Of a stretch of 64,000 nt of DNA, positions 42,140 through 53,277 are shown piece after piece (within the stretch, counting starts at the first letter, position 1; every line of letters begins with the position of its first letter). The notes under the pieces are model-generated. The model saw only the letters and a list, made by a program, of their open reading frames with translations. It ran no database searches and was not told where the DNA came from. Made by a program: the position numbers and the translations under genes. Source of the stretch: Ceratodon purpureus (lineage: Eukaryota > Streptophyta > Bryopsida > Pseudoditrichales > Ditrichaceae); the NCBI GenBank assembly GCA_014871385.1, contig CM026432.1, positions 5,063,669-5,127,668 on the forward strand. Direction: 5' to 3'.

Positions 42140-43485
42140 TGGGGATTATTCTTGCGGATTACTGTAGTTTAGTTCTTACCCAAAAATCCTCACAGCTTCG
42201 AGGACCTTCGCGGCCATGGCTAAACGACCCCTCACAACTTTGCCATTGCCAATACGCTCCAACTCAACTGGAATAAGAAGAGGAGAAGAAAAACAAGCAA
42301 TGGGTGGACAACTTACCTCGGAGCTCTTCACTGTCGGCGCGTGAAGAAGTGTAGCTCGATGCCCCTTGCATCGCAGCTCCCTTGCGCCATAGCTCCTTGC
42401 ACCGCGGCTTCCCCCTTCCGCCGACGCTGCACCTCCTTCTTCCACTCCTCACAGCGCACCCCGCTCTACAAAGCAGACGATTGCTCCTTCTCGAAGCTGG
42501 CTGCTCCTCTTCACTGCTGCCCCTTCCTCCGCTCCTCAGAGTGTCGCCTCCAAGCTCCCCCTTTGCCTCGAAGCAATTCACAGCTCCACGCCGCTCCCTA
42601 TGGTGCACCCCGCTCCTCTACACGGCCTTGCTGACCCCACAACTGCTTCACCCCGTGGCGCGCACAGCAGCTCCACTCGCTCCCCGCAGCTCTGCGCCTC
42701 CGCACCTCTCCCTCTCCTCCTCTGCGCCTCCGCAGCTCTGCCTCTCCTCGTCTACGCTTACCGTGCACCTCAACGGCACGATGCGTCGGGGCGTGATCGT
42801 GACGATCCCCACGGCGCCCACGGCTCCTCCTTGTCAGTGCAACCGCGAGGACGCTTGTTGGAAGCAAGTCGAAGACCGAAGAAGAGAGGCTGAGCGCGCG
42901 CTGGAGTCAACGACATATCGAGTTAGGAGATCAAGGTTGAAGACAGTTCCGGTTCTTTATGTTGGAGTCAATCTCCTGCCACATGGCGAAGCAAGCTTTA
43001 AGGGGGGTTGCGACCCTTAGGCAATATTTAGTAAGGGGATTTGAAGGAGTTGGTTGGAACCTCACATTGACCTTAATTGCCAATCATTGCCACGGCCTTA
43101 CACCTCACTTCCCCATTTGTTGTGGATTAAAGACAAACCGGCATAGAAATTAAAATTAAAATTTAAGGGTGAGTAAGATGTATGATTACTAAGACACATT
43201 CATTGAATTCATCATTATGGAGAGTAATAATCCCTTGGATTGGCCTTTCTAGTGAAATAACCAGAAAATATGTTTATGAGTGAAGCATGGTCTAGCCTAT
43301 CTAAATGAAAACATTGTTGACACCCAAAAAATTACAAAAATTTGGTCAATCTATTCGTAGATGGCTAGTGTAGAATAAACCCATCAAACATGTTTAGGGG
43401 ATAAGCATCGTCCACCCCAATTAAATGAAAACATTGTTGGCAGCCACATTCTATATGTCCATACAGTGAGTTTACAATGCATTGC
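42140..43485. other. Spacer inside the 15 kb element
   Basis: A GC-rich stretch at 42340-42930 with overlapping open frames on both strands and Ser/Arg/Pro-rich translations that look non-coding. At 43268-43325 and 43388-43445 there is a two-copy direct repeat about 120 apart (taaatgaaaacattgttg). It may contain promoter and leader of the minus-strand coiled-coil gene. Confidence 0.4.
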
Positions 43486-43487
43486 AC

Positions 43488-46400
43488 TCAATTCACCTGG
43501 TCGTTGCTAGCGTCACCACCGCCCACGTTGTTGCCAGCGTCCTCATCGTTAGTGGAGTTGCGACCTTCCTCAGGATCCACATTGTTGCCATCTTCGTAGG
43601 GGTCCTCTTCGTTGGCAGAATCTGATGCCTGTCCACTGTTGGCTCCACCTTCTCCAACAGAGTCATCACACCCAAGCGATGCCAACACGCCGTCGTCTTG
43701 ACCGCCAATTCTCCAACGCCCTGGCAGCATTCGATTGATGCCACTGTTTTCGCCTTCTACGCGTAGCCGCCAATGTTGCTTCATCAACCGGGGTATTGAG
43801 AACCCTGGTGCACTCTAATTTCTTGTTATACCAATGCTGTATATTTCGGTACCAATGCTGAAATTGTTGCAAAATAACACTGATGCCCTCTTTGACACCA
43901 CTATGAGCTGTATGCGCTTGATTCGCTGCCTTCGCTTGATGATGGGATTTCTTCATACGCTGGCAACTCCATACGGCCAGACTACCGTATTCCTCCACAA
44001 ACCAACTACCATGCCTGACAAGTACATGCTGTCAACAGCCACTCCAAGGTTAGTCTTGGATTGAGAATTGAAGAAAGTAAGGTCAGCCATCAATCCCTAA
44101 TTCATCCCAAATATCGTGGATATAACTCACCATGTAGTGCGACACATGCTCCTCTCCAAAGGCCTCCAAAAATGTTCTCCCCCACGTTTCTATCTTCCCT
44201 TTGAATTAGAGTCGTTATTCTGCTGTCAACACCAAGCCGCTCAAATATGGTAGAACCTCTTCAAAGGCTTGCCACATAGCAGCCCTCGCCCTACGATGTG
44301 CACCGCCGCCACTATTATTGCTCTCTGCTTGACATATGTCTTTCCAGGCCTTGTCGTTTCCAGACCAAACGCTTGGATTAAATAGTCTGTTGGCAACAAC
44401 CCCACTGAAAGATGGTTTCTGTGGCACATTCCCTGTGCTGCCATTCAGTTTTGGATCCTTTCTAATCTCCACGTTGCCACCGTGAGCCCCGATAGCTGAC
44501 AAGGACTTCTCCATTTGCTCTATTGCTGTAGCCCTCAGTCTTTGATCTTGTATGTTCCAGACATAAATGATATGTTGATGCACAATCTTCTCTGTTAATC
44601 GAACCTGGGCATGGAGTGTACAAATGTGCACTCTCTGCAACGGAATTGGCAAGATAGGCCTCCACCTTGTATGTGCAAGCATGTCACAAGGTTCTGGCTC
44701 CACAGAGTTGGCAAACAGTCCCCCCACCCAGTTCGGTTTCCCACGTTTTCTGATGGCAGCACTCGCCTGGCTTGCTGTCCCTACGGTAGGCTTAGCCCTC
44801 TTTTGCTCGCAGTATATACAGTTCATTGCACACGACGGCTCCAACTGAAGCCCGTACATACACTTGATCGTCTTCATGTCCGCAGCGAGATGCCACTCCA
44901 CATGGAATTCTCCAACTTCAGGGACCGTGAGTTTCTCGCCACTGGACTGTGCTGCAATCACAGATGGAAATTTGGATTTCCCAAATATTCAGGAGAGAAC
45001 TTCGTAGGACTCTTTTTCCACTTGAAAGGTTGCCACTAGCCAAATTTCTTGCTCCGACTTGACTGAGAAAAACATGGCATGGTTCCTCTGAATGTCTCGG
45101 TCGAGCGCCCTATTCATCAACGTGATGCTGACCCGTTCAAATTTCTTGCCATTCACAATCTCAGCCTCGTCCAATTTCATAACAAATACCAGCGGTGCTC
45201 TTCTTAACTCTGTGGAAACATGGCGAGTGGATGTGAGGGCATAGTTAATTGATAAATAAGCTTGCTCGCAGCAAACTTTGAAAACAACAGTCTGAGGTGA
45301 TTACGTTACCTTCTTCCATGATGCCGTAGAAGATCACCATGCTTCTTTGTACCAACTCAAGGTCTGTGAATAGGGAATTCTTCTTTGTCAAAACGACTTC
45401 TTTTACCATGTCCTCGGACTTCTTGTTCTTCTTAGAACTTGCTAGCAGCGTAAGTCGTCCTTCAGCATGGTAGTATTCGCCAATATACTGTGGCAGGTTT
45501 GCATTTAACTCTTACCGAAGCAGTTTCACATGATAAGGGCTCGGCAAAATACTCCCGGAGACTCCTTTGTTCAGATCAGCAATGGGAGCCTTCACAACTT
45601 TGTAGATAGCATCATATCCCCAATGGGAAACCCCTGCCTCGTCGCAAGCAGCAAGAATTTTGTCCGGTCCAATACTCTTACCAATCGATTTAAGCACATT
45701 GTTCGCAATCTTTGACTGAACATGTGCCATTGCAGGCTGAGAAGCGAGGGCTACACCTTCATGCCGTGACAGAATTTGAGCTAGTGCTACTGCAGTCCTA
45801 TTTTGGGACTCTTTGTCCCCCCGAAGTCGAGATTGGCGACGCTCCTCTTGGTTCCTGTGGGCAACAAACTGCACCACATCTAGTTGCAGCACTGTCCGCA
45901 CAAGCTTCACTCTTGCTTTTGTTCCACCTGATCCAGGTTTTAACTCGTGAATCCCTCTAGGAGCCTGAGCCATACTTCGCATGCCGACGGGGGTCTGCTT
46001 CTCGAAGCTGGCCCTCCGCTGGCAGCAGTCAACATCTTCTTCGAGACCCCGCACATGGCGCTCCAATTGTTCCACCCTTTGGGCATGGCAATCACGGACA
46101 GCCTGTGATTCAGCCCGCAAATCCGTGCATGTCTTCTCTAACTCAAGGCAACCCATTCTCTTCACTTGGACATCTTCGGCTGCCCTTGAGTTGCTGGCCA
46201 GAGCTTCGCCTCTAAGCTGAAGCACTTCTTTGCTCATCCGTGTCATTAGGATCCACGTCTCCTCCTGTGTAGGACCATGTATACAATGATACAGCAGCCT
46301 CTATGTATATCCGCGAAGACCCTGCTCTCCATGACATATGAATTCAATGAACTCTTTTAGTGATTTGATTGGAGGTGGCTTCCCTATCATTGGATCAACA

Positions 46401-46582
46401 TGGTAAATGTCTCCATTGATCCACAAGTCAATGTTCGTGTCTCCAAGCAACCTCCGTGTTGGAAACGAACTCCTCAGGCAAGGTGCCACTTGCTTAGAAC
46501 CTCGTCTCATGACCGGGGCATAGCGTACGTCCAGTGAAACTTGGAGAATGTACTGAGTGCTTCGTGCATCCCTTGCTGCCAT
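43488..46582 (-). pseudogene. DDE-transposase-like gene of the 15 kb element, multi-exon, decayed
   Basis: Minus-strand coding blocks follow in order: 46301-46582 (short N-terminal part); 45512-46246 (coiled coil, then KILAACDEAGVSHWGYDAIY); about 45330-45495 (YIGEYYHAEGRLTLLASSKK); about 45000-45205 (FVMKLDEAEIVNGKKFERVS); 44215-44995 (FHVEWHLAADMKTIKCMYGL, CAMNCIYCEQKR, VHICTLHAQVRLTEKIVHQH); and 43666-43998 (GSLAVWSCQRMKKSHHQAKA). Asp in KLDEA and in AADMK, the Cys pairs just after, and a late conserved helical block resemble the layout of DDE transposases with a zinc insertion. Several GT/AG borders are visible. The frame is interrupted at least once. The superfamily is not recognised, so the transposase role is inference. 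Confidence 0.5.
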
Positions 46583-47482
46583 CGTGGACCCAATAATCGG
46601 TAGTCTTGATTGAATCTCCCCTGGTGGGCCTGGTCACGCTTGGTGATTTGCAGGTAATCGACAAAACTTATTATGATTTTGGGACACCTCCAACACCCAA
46701 TGAAAGACTAAAGTATTAGCAAATTCTCTCAACCGTGATAATTATTGCTGGACGACGAAATTCACAATCACAAATACTCCAAACCTAATTTGATAGACCT
46801 CGGCATCTACAAGCGCTATCGACCACGAAACCTACCTTGCCTTATGCCGTTGTGGCAGCAAGGCCTAATGAAACCAAAATTCAAATTGCTCTAAAACCCA
46901 CTAGCCCCTAAACACCCCACAAAGGTTTATCGTGGCAACTCACCTTTCCTTCAAGTACATCAGTTTTCATCTCTTCGTTGAAACCTTGGTCGCCGACTCA
47001 GAACGACCCCTCGCCGCCGCCGCTGCCAGCGGACGCTACCAAGAAATGAATCGAAATCTCAATTTTGCTCCACCGATCTGAGGCGCCATCGCCACTCAAA
47101 ATCCTTGGAGCAAATCGCATACAATTCTGCGTCCCACAGTGCCAATAACGATTTGCTTGAAGCAGAACAGGGCGCTTCATTTTCTTGGTGCTGAACGACG
47201 TAGAGCCGGTGGCGCCATCACGCCCAAACCGTTGTGGCAACAAATCGAACAATCCGTGGATCGAGGCAACGGATCGAGGTAGTTTATTAATCGCAGAGCA
47301 ATAAATTCCACTCCTTGGCGCTCAACAACCACCGTCCATGCCCTCTCGCCAACGAGGCAAAACCGAGCCACGCAGTTCCCGTCCATCTCCAAAAGGCCGC
47401 TACGGGCAGCGTTTCCTCCCCCTGCTGACAGCGACATAGGGGTTTTTGGGCAGGAAGCTCACCTAATCTGGGCTGTCTTACA
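46583..47482 (-). other. Leader region between the right terminal repeat and the DDE-like gene
   Basis: GC-richer sequence with minus-strand open frames (46998-47252 and 47177-47502) that overlap in different frames and show no domain. It is most simply read as promoter and 5' leader of the gene at 43488-46582. It sits directly inside the right terminal inverted repeat. Confidence 0.4.
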
Positions 47483-47516
47483 AGGCCCGTTGCGGATCCC
47501 ATTTTTCCCCTAATGG
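47483..47516 (-). repeat. Right terminal inverted repeat of the 15 kb element
   Basis: Inverse of 32365-32398 with four mismatches. Confidence 0.7.
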
Positions 47517-48143
47517 GTTAAGTAGTGTCCAATTTCATGTAGAAAGTTTATTATATAAACTATTAAACATCAATAGTCAGTTTAGGAAATGATGACAATT
47601 GTTTTAGCAATGCGACCTCAATTTTTTTGGCTTCATGTTGAATCTTAACAGAACCAGTTTAGCCTAGGACATGCTGTTTCAAACATTTGAGCACTGTATA
47701 AAAAGTGACTGCCTAGCATTCTCTCTTTGAATGTTGATGGGAAGTTTTTCTACCTTAAGTACAACATTTTGTTATCCTAATTTTGTCTTTGTCACAGAGG
47801 TCTGTCATTTTTTTTTATTGCAGCAAAAGGTAGAATTTTCCAGTCTCACAGGTATAGCTTACTGGTACCAAATGCCAATACTTGTTCCAACACTACTATG
47901 CACACATGAAGAACCAAGATTCGCAACCAGAAAAAGCGCAATGCGTACTGAGAGGTGAATTTAATTGGGAGAGTATTCCTCGTTATCATTATATCAACAG
48001 GCTCCAGACGCAGAATGAGCGCGATGTACACCCAAAAGCACCTCATCTACCCATTACGTACATCCTACCCTCTGAGATCTAGAAAGTGTCTCATATAAAC
48101 GGCGGTGCAGTGTTCTAACTTCTCGTCCATCCAGGCCCTTGCT
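47517..48143. promoter_or_regulatory. Upstream region of the Nudix gene
   Basis: About 630 bases, AT-rich, with no gene recognised. It should contain the Nudix promoter and leader. The 15 kb element ends at its left edge, so part of the native upstream region may have been displaced. Confidence 0.4.
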
Positions 48144-51100
48144 ATGCGTGGGTGCCTGAAGGGCCGTCTCCTTCAGAGGCGTCGCTTTCCTGCCTACAAT
48201 AGCCAGCTGCACAACAAATCAGCCACTGTTTCTCAACCTGGTGAGTCCTCGCTCCTGCAATGGTGTGCATTTCGTTTTGCACCCATTGCAGTTGCATCCT
48301 TCGGGTTTCTGGTGCGTGGGTAGGACGTTGCGCTGGATCCTTGGCTTGTGGGAGGTTGAATCCTGGCCTGTACCGTGGCTCTGGAATTGCGGTTTGGAAC
48401 TCGCATACACGTAAGTAGTAGTCGAAGAAGCTCACTAGTGACTAATCCATTGCGTTTCTCTCATCAAGTCCCCACTTCTCTGTATGTAGGAGATCATTTA
48501 CTTTTCAGGGATTTTGAAGTGAATTTCTGTGGTTTTGGAAGTGGGTTAAAGTTTGGTGTTGACAGAGGACAAGCTTGTCGAATTTAATGATCAATCTACT
48601 CTTCGTATATTTTCGAGCAGGGTTGCCTTTTTAGTTTCCGAAATTTTGTTACCTGTTTTAGGATTTTTGTGCACCCAGTTCTGATGAGGAGGACTTTTTA
48701 CTTTATTTCTTCTGGAATTGCAAGCATGAACCTCATTTGAAACGAATTTTGTGTAATTCGACCAGCTCGTCAATTAGGAATTCAAGCGCGTGGATTTCGA
48801 TTAGTGCCCAGAATGTCTGGAGAGGTTGCCACAGAGCTGTCATCTGGAGTGGCGCTTCCTCCTCCGGACGATGAGTTCGTGTCTGGGTCTAGCAATGAGG
48901 TGACGAAGCAGAGGGGCGAGGCAGGAGCTACACTATCGGGGCGGTATGACTCTTACGAAGGGATGATAGTGGATCCTCGCAGCTTGCCGAGCGACGGCTC
49001 CACTTTTAAGAAGTCTCTGATGGCGTCGATTGCGCAGTGGAGAAGGGAGGTACAAAGTCTGGACTTGTCTGTCCTTTCAAGTTCATATCATTCCGCGACA
49101 GAAGTTGGTGAATTTATGCGACTAGGGACCAACGGCGGGAGTAGACTCTGCTCCTCTGCCTGTTCATATTTCATCTTCACCCATGATCGTTATCAGAATA
49201 TTATGTCCTCTGTTCTTTATACTTTATACTGTTCAGTCGACATGTCAGTGTCAACTCTAAAACATGTCTCAGGCTTTCGGTTTTATTTGCAGAGATGTAA
49301 TCATCTGTGTGGCGTCTCTCTTCATTTTGTTCTGTCCTGGGCCTAAGCCATCTGCTATGGTGGTCTACGCAATTAGGGGAAAGGAATGTCACTTTCAGTA
49401 GGTTCGTGCACACCTAATTAAGTGTTGCTTTTTGCAACGTTCCTTTGCAGAGGAAGCACGGTATATGGCTGAAGCTTCCAATTGAAAATGTGAACCTGGT
49501 CGAAGCGGCAGTTGCGGTGAGCTCCTTAGGCACCAATTAGGGTTTAGATTGTGGTAATTGTATTTAGCAGTATTCAGAAGAGTTTAGGGCGACTGCATCT
49601 TGTTTGGTTTGACCATCTAGAACTAGCAATGACGAGCATCGTTGGGACCCTGCACGGTAAATCAGTAATGAAGTTGGAGAGGATGGTGCAGGCAGGCTTC
49701 CGATATCACCATGCAGAGCCAGCATACTTGATGCTCACCTTATGGCTTCCAGATGGACCTTGTACTCTTCCACCGAATGCATCCCATCAAGTTGGTGTAG
49801 GAGCCTTCGTTCTGAATGACAAAAATGAGGTACCAATATTTCTGAGGTAGTTGAATTTGTGCAGACTGGTTGCCTAGAGTTGTGCACAATGTCTCTTCGT
49901 GGCTGTACCAAGTAATAGCTGATTCTGGACTGGTGATGGTAGATGTGGATTTTGGTGAATAGCAATAGTTTGGTACTCACAAGAACTGTTTTCTACAATT
50001 TTCATTTAAGTTCCAGAGAGAATTTTACTTTTTGTTGGAATCGTTGGAAAGTATTGAAATACCTGCTTTTTATCGTTGTGCTCTTGTTTGGTGAGCTTAA
50101 CGACGTGGTGCATAAATATTCACTTGATCGACAGTGCTGCGAGGGTTTACATATACAAAGCTTTAATCAGGTCTAATCGGGACTGAATTTGGTTGTTGCA
50201 TCTTTTGGACTAGATTCTTGCCGTCCAGGAGAAGAACGGTCCATTAAAAGGCACTGGAGTCTGGAAGATGCCTACGGGACTTACCAACCAGGTCTGTTCC
50301 TATTTTAGCCATTCATTAATTTATAATCTAAATATCATTTGATGTAGATTAGTTGTATTCTTCTTGTAATCTGGAAATGTAATCTGGATTCTTTGAATAT
50401 TTTTGCTATCATCTGCGTACCAGATGCCTTCTATATGACGTCCGTCCCTCAACAGTAGTGGAGGAACTCTCCATGAAATTAACAACGGCTTATTCATTCA
50501 TGCAGGGAGAGGATATTTTCGATGGAGCCATTCGAGAAGTGAAAGAAGAAACGGGGGTATGTAAATCTGCCTTCAGTAGTACTTAGTTTTGTTGTCGATT
50601 AGAATTTATTTGACCAGGTGCTGCAATTGGTGCAGGAATGCCAGAATAGGCAGATAAATTTGATGTTTTGTTATTCACTTGACTACAGATTGTATTCAGT
50701 ACTTAGTGTTGGTTTCAATAACGGATTGGTTTAAGAAGGAAGTAGTGATGTTAACGAGAAATTCCATTAATTCGGACATGTTGAATCATCAGGTGGATGC
50801 ACGCTTTTTGGAGGTCGTGGGATTCAGGTATAGTAGTACTTCGCCTTAGCAATCTATTTTTGTGGATCCGCTCACTCAGAACGTGCACTTTATCCGGTTA
50901 ACCTGAGCTTACCTTGTTTTTTTTCTTTCAGGCAAGGACACCAAGTTGCTTTTGATAAGTCAGATCTGTTCTTCCTGTGCATACTTCGTCCAACCTCAAC
51001 TGAGATTGTAGCACAAGAGTCAGAGATCGCAGCAGCCAAGGTACATCAAGCTCTTCGACCTATTTTATCTTCTTACATGATGTTTACTTGTTTTGAATGA

Positions 51101-51538
51101 AGTATGCCTTTGACCAGCAGCTACATTCCCCTTCTCTTTATTTGTGATAGAATCATCAGTTTAATTATATTATTATCCCTTATCTAATTTTAATTATGTG
51201 AAATCCAAGAGAACCTGTTACTGTAGTCCTGTTTATGGAAGTTCAATGCATAGTCTCAGGAAGGAATTTTTGACCTGATTCCGTTCTATTGCTAATATTC
51301 AATTGCTCTTTTTGTCCTTGTCTATCAGTGGATGCCAATATCTGAGTTCAGAGCGCAACCCATCTTCAACCAGCGTCCAACAATGCTGAAGATGTTGGAA
51401 ATTTGCTTGGCACGTGTTGAGGGCAGATGTAAAGGCTTTGGGTTCGACCCTATTCATCCAGATAGTCCCAACCCCAATTCATATTTCTACTACAACCAGG
51501 TGGACTTTGCGGGCGAGCAAGGACAGACAAAGCTGTAA
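48144..51538 (+). CDS. Nudix hydrolase, plant NUDT2/8 (NUDT6-like) type, nine exons
   Basis: Exons by GT/AG borders and frame: 48144-48240, 48805-49049, 49451-49516, 49692-49829, 50214-50291, 50506-50556, 50793-50827, 50932-51040, 51329-51538. The protein has an Arg-rich N-terminus (MRGCLKGRLLQRRRFPAYNS) that could be an organelle transit peptide. Next comes the pre-Nudix domain of this subfamily (SIAQWRRE, HGIWLKLPIENVNLVEAAVA, GFRYHHAEPAYLMLTLWLP) and the Nudix fold starting HQVGVGAFVLNDKNE. The Nudix box G-X5-E-X7-REVKEETGV is complete but assembled from exons 5-7. The C-terminus (WMPISEFRAQP, GFDPIHPDS) is also typical. Family members hydrolyse ADP-ribose, NADH or CoA-type substrates; the substrate here is not predictable. 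All exons are intact, so the gene is probably functional. Confidence 0.92.
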
Positions 51539-52200
51539 TGCGAGCTGGTCCGGTCCAAAGATTGTGTAGATTATTCGTGTCTATCATTTGACTGATAATT
51601 GAAATCTGAATAAACATACCGTGCCTCTCTTTATCAAAGTTTATCATAGAAAATTTTCCCATTTTACACATATTTAAAACCAAATACTTGTAAAAAAAAA
51701 TTTCTATGATAAACTTTGATAAATGAATGTACACCACTCTCTTGGTTAATTTGTGTGACATAAAGTATCCCATTTTACACATATTTAAAACCAAATACTT
51801 GTAAAGTTATCAACTGTTCACAATTAGTGTCATGGACACTAATCAAAAATTCGAACCCAGTGTAGCCATGATATAAAGGGCACATCTCTTGGTTAAGAGA
51901 CATCTATATGCACAGTAGTGTAACTGGCGTACTGGATACTATAGATGTGTAACACAGAACTTTCAAATTGACAGTTGGAAACTATCCAATCGCAACAACC
52001 AAAATTCTCTAGAGTCTGAACTTTGATCATATTTGTGAGTCTCATTATTATTACAAATTCAACAAAGGAAAGAGCCAATAACTTAAACTAGCCACATATA
52101 TATGATGTGCACAACAGATAATTCCACCTAAACTATCCAAAGAAATGGATGGTATCGGCTGGAGATGACGAAAAGCCAGTAATTCTCAATTACAAGAGGA
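51539..52200. repeat. 3' region of the Nudix gene with a nested direct and inverted repeat
   Basis: A 36-37 base direct repeat beginning cccattttacacatatttaa lies at 51657-51693 and 51768-51804. Between them, aaagtttatcatagaaaatt (51636-51656) recurs inverted at about 51698-51719. No gene is present. It may be a small mobile element remnant or a 3' UTR structure. Confidence 0.6.
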
Positions 52201-52217
52201 CTCGTGCAGTGGGCCTA

Positions 52218-52715
52218 TCAAAATAAATCTGCCAACTTCCCGAAGTCGATTTCGAAACCAGAGCCGAAGACAGAGACGCCGACCTTTCTGCCAACGGTGA
52301 GACCAGTGCCCAGGACCTTGAAGGTGAGGGACTCGTCTTTGATGCCGACTCCAGTGTCGACTCCCAGCCCGAGTGTGCCATTAAAGATACTCACGTCCCC
52401 TTTCACAAGGTCACAGGCTGGCACCCACGCCTACATACGCCGGTCCAACACTGGCGGACACATCTGCTTTCAGAACGTGAAAATCCACTTGATGAACCTG
52501 GAGTCCCTTCGACTGGAAGATATGCATCAAAGAAACCCCTGCTTCTGCTGTGGCGGTACGGATTACAATCCCCGAAGAACTGACCCCAGCGTTTGCATAG
52601 AACACACGTGATCCTTCCGGGTCCTTCACTGCCTTGATAGTGACGTTCTCCAGGCCTTGGCCAAACGTAGCTTCCAAAAGTTTTTCAACACTGTAAAATC
52701 GAGGAAACGAATGCA
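52218..52715 (-). pseudogene. Small beta-rich Gly/Val protein, unrecognised, frame apparently interrupted
   Basis: An acceptor (gattttacag) lies just before the coding block, which starts VEKLLEATFGQGLENVTIKA and continues through AGVSSSGIVIRTATAEAGVS and ADVSASVGPAYVGVG to LGLGVDTGVGIKDESLTFKV and VGVSVFGSGFEIDFG. Alternating Gly/Val strands suggest a beta-sandwich or beta-solenoid. The first exon is uncertain. The reading frame appears interrupted about once, so it is a fossil or contains an unseen intron. It stands about 180 bases from an orphan copy of the PUD-gene promoter, pointing the opposite way. Confidence 0.5.
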
Positions 52716-52898
52716 CGCAGCAAGGCCAGTGTGCACTTCAGAGAGTGGAAGACGATCGACCCTGAGTTCTAATTCACTAGTGGGTACTACACGTAACAAG
52801 CGAATGAATACAGTGAACATAGTGGAGATATACATATAGCAGAGCGAGGCAGCGAGCGACGCAGAGGAGCGGTGCTCAGGGCTCGGGCTCGGCTGAAT

Positions 52899-53277
52899 CA
52901 TGTCATCAATCGACACAGCATAGGACAACAGAACCCATCAATCTCAGTGCGGATGGTCGAAATATGCGAAGACACTCCACCACGACGTCCTGTGTGAGAA
53001 TGAAGCCACACGAGAGTCTTGTGTCGCTTTGATGCGGGGACACTACACAAGACTCCCGTGTGAGAATGAAGGCACTCTTCGAGTTCTACGAGGATCAAAT
53101 CTAAATTGTGTGCGTTCTTCTTCGAGTATATAATCTAGACATGGTTACCCCACTTGGGCGCCATCGATCAACAACGTCTTAGCTTCCATGCACAGGAGAA
53201 TTGCGCTGCATGTTACGTTGTTCGACCAGCTGCTTGTTCTCATATATCGAGTGAGTCACACTCAGAAGTGTGTGTAT
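52899..53277 (+). promoter_or_regulatory. Orphan copy of the PUD-like gene promoter
   Basis: On the plus strand this matches the minus-strand block 21788-22292 in order: acacagcataggacaacag, gcggggacactacac, actcccgtgtgagaatgaag, the TATA box (gtatataatctaga near 53127-53140), ttccatgcacaggagaattg, and acactcagaag. Homology stops just before where the coding sequence should start; no PUD domain follows. The 66-codon open frame at 53154 is this conserved leader, not a gene. Confidence 0.8.

Larger units (their letters stand above)
32365..47516. mobile_element. About 15.15 kb multi-gene DNA transposon with 34 bp terminal inverted repeats
   Basis: The left end, 32365-32398 (cattaggggaaatatggg...gggcctt), and the inverse of the right end, 47483-47516, match at 30 of 34 positions; outside this they differ. 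Inside lie a plus-strand gene near the left end, a minus-strand coiled-coil/Cys-rich gene and a minus-strand DDE-like gene that starts near the right end. A TA at both edges may be the target duplication, but the exact edge is uncertain. The genes look broken in several places, so this copy is probably an old, dead one. The superfamily is not recognised. A hAT element is nested at 37233-41715. Confidence 0.65.

Noticed and set aside
42264-43020. Several overlapping frames of 90-212 codons on both strands
   Set aside because: GC-rich non-coding composition with Ser/Pro/Arg repeats and no domain; the frames overlap each other in all phases.
32365-47516. Retrovirus-like or Polinton-like identity for the 15 kb element
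   Set aside because: I see no integrase, protein-primed polymerase, capsid-like gene or long terminal repeats; short inverted ends and a DDE-like gene favour an ordinary DNA transposon.
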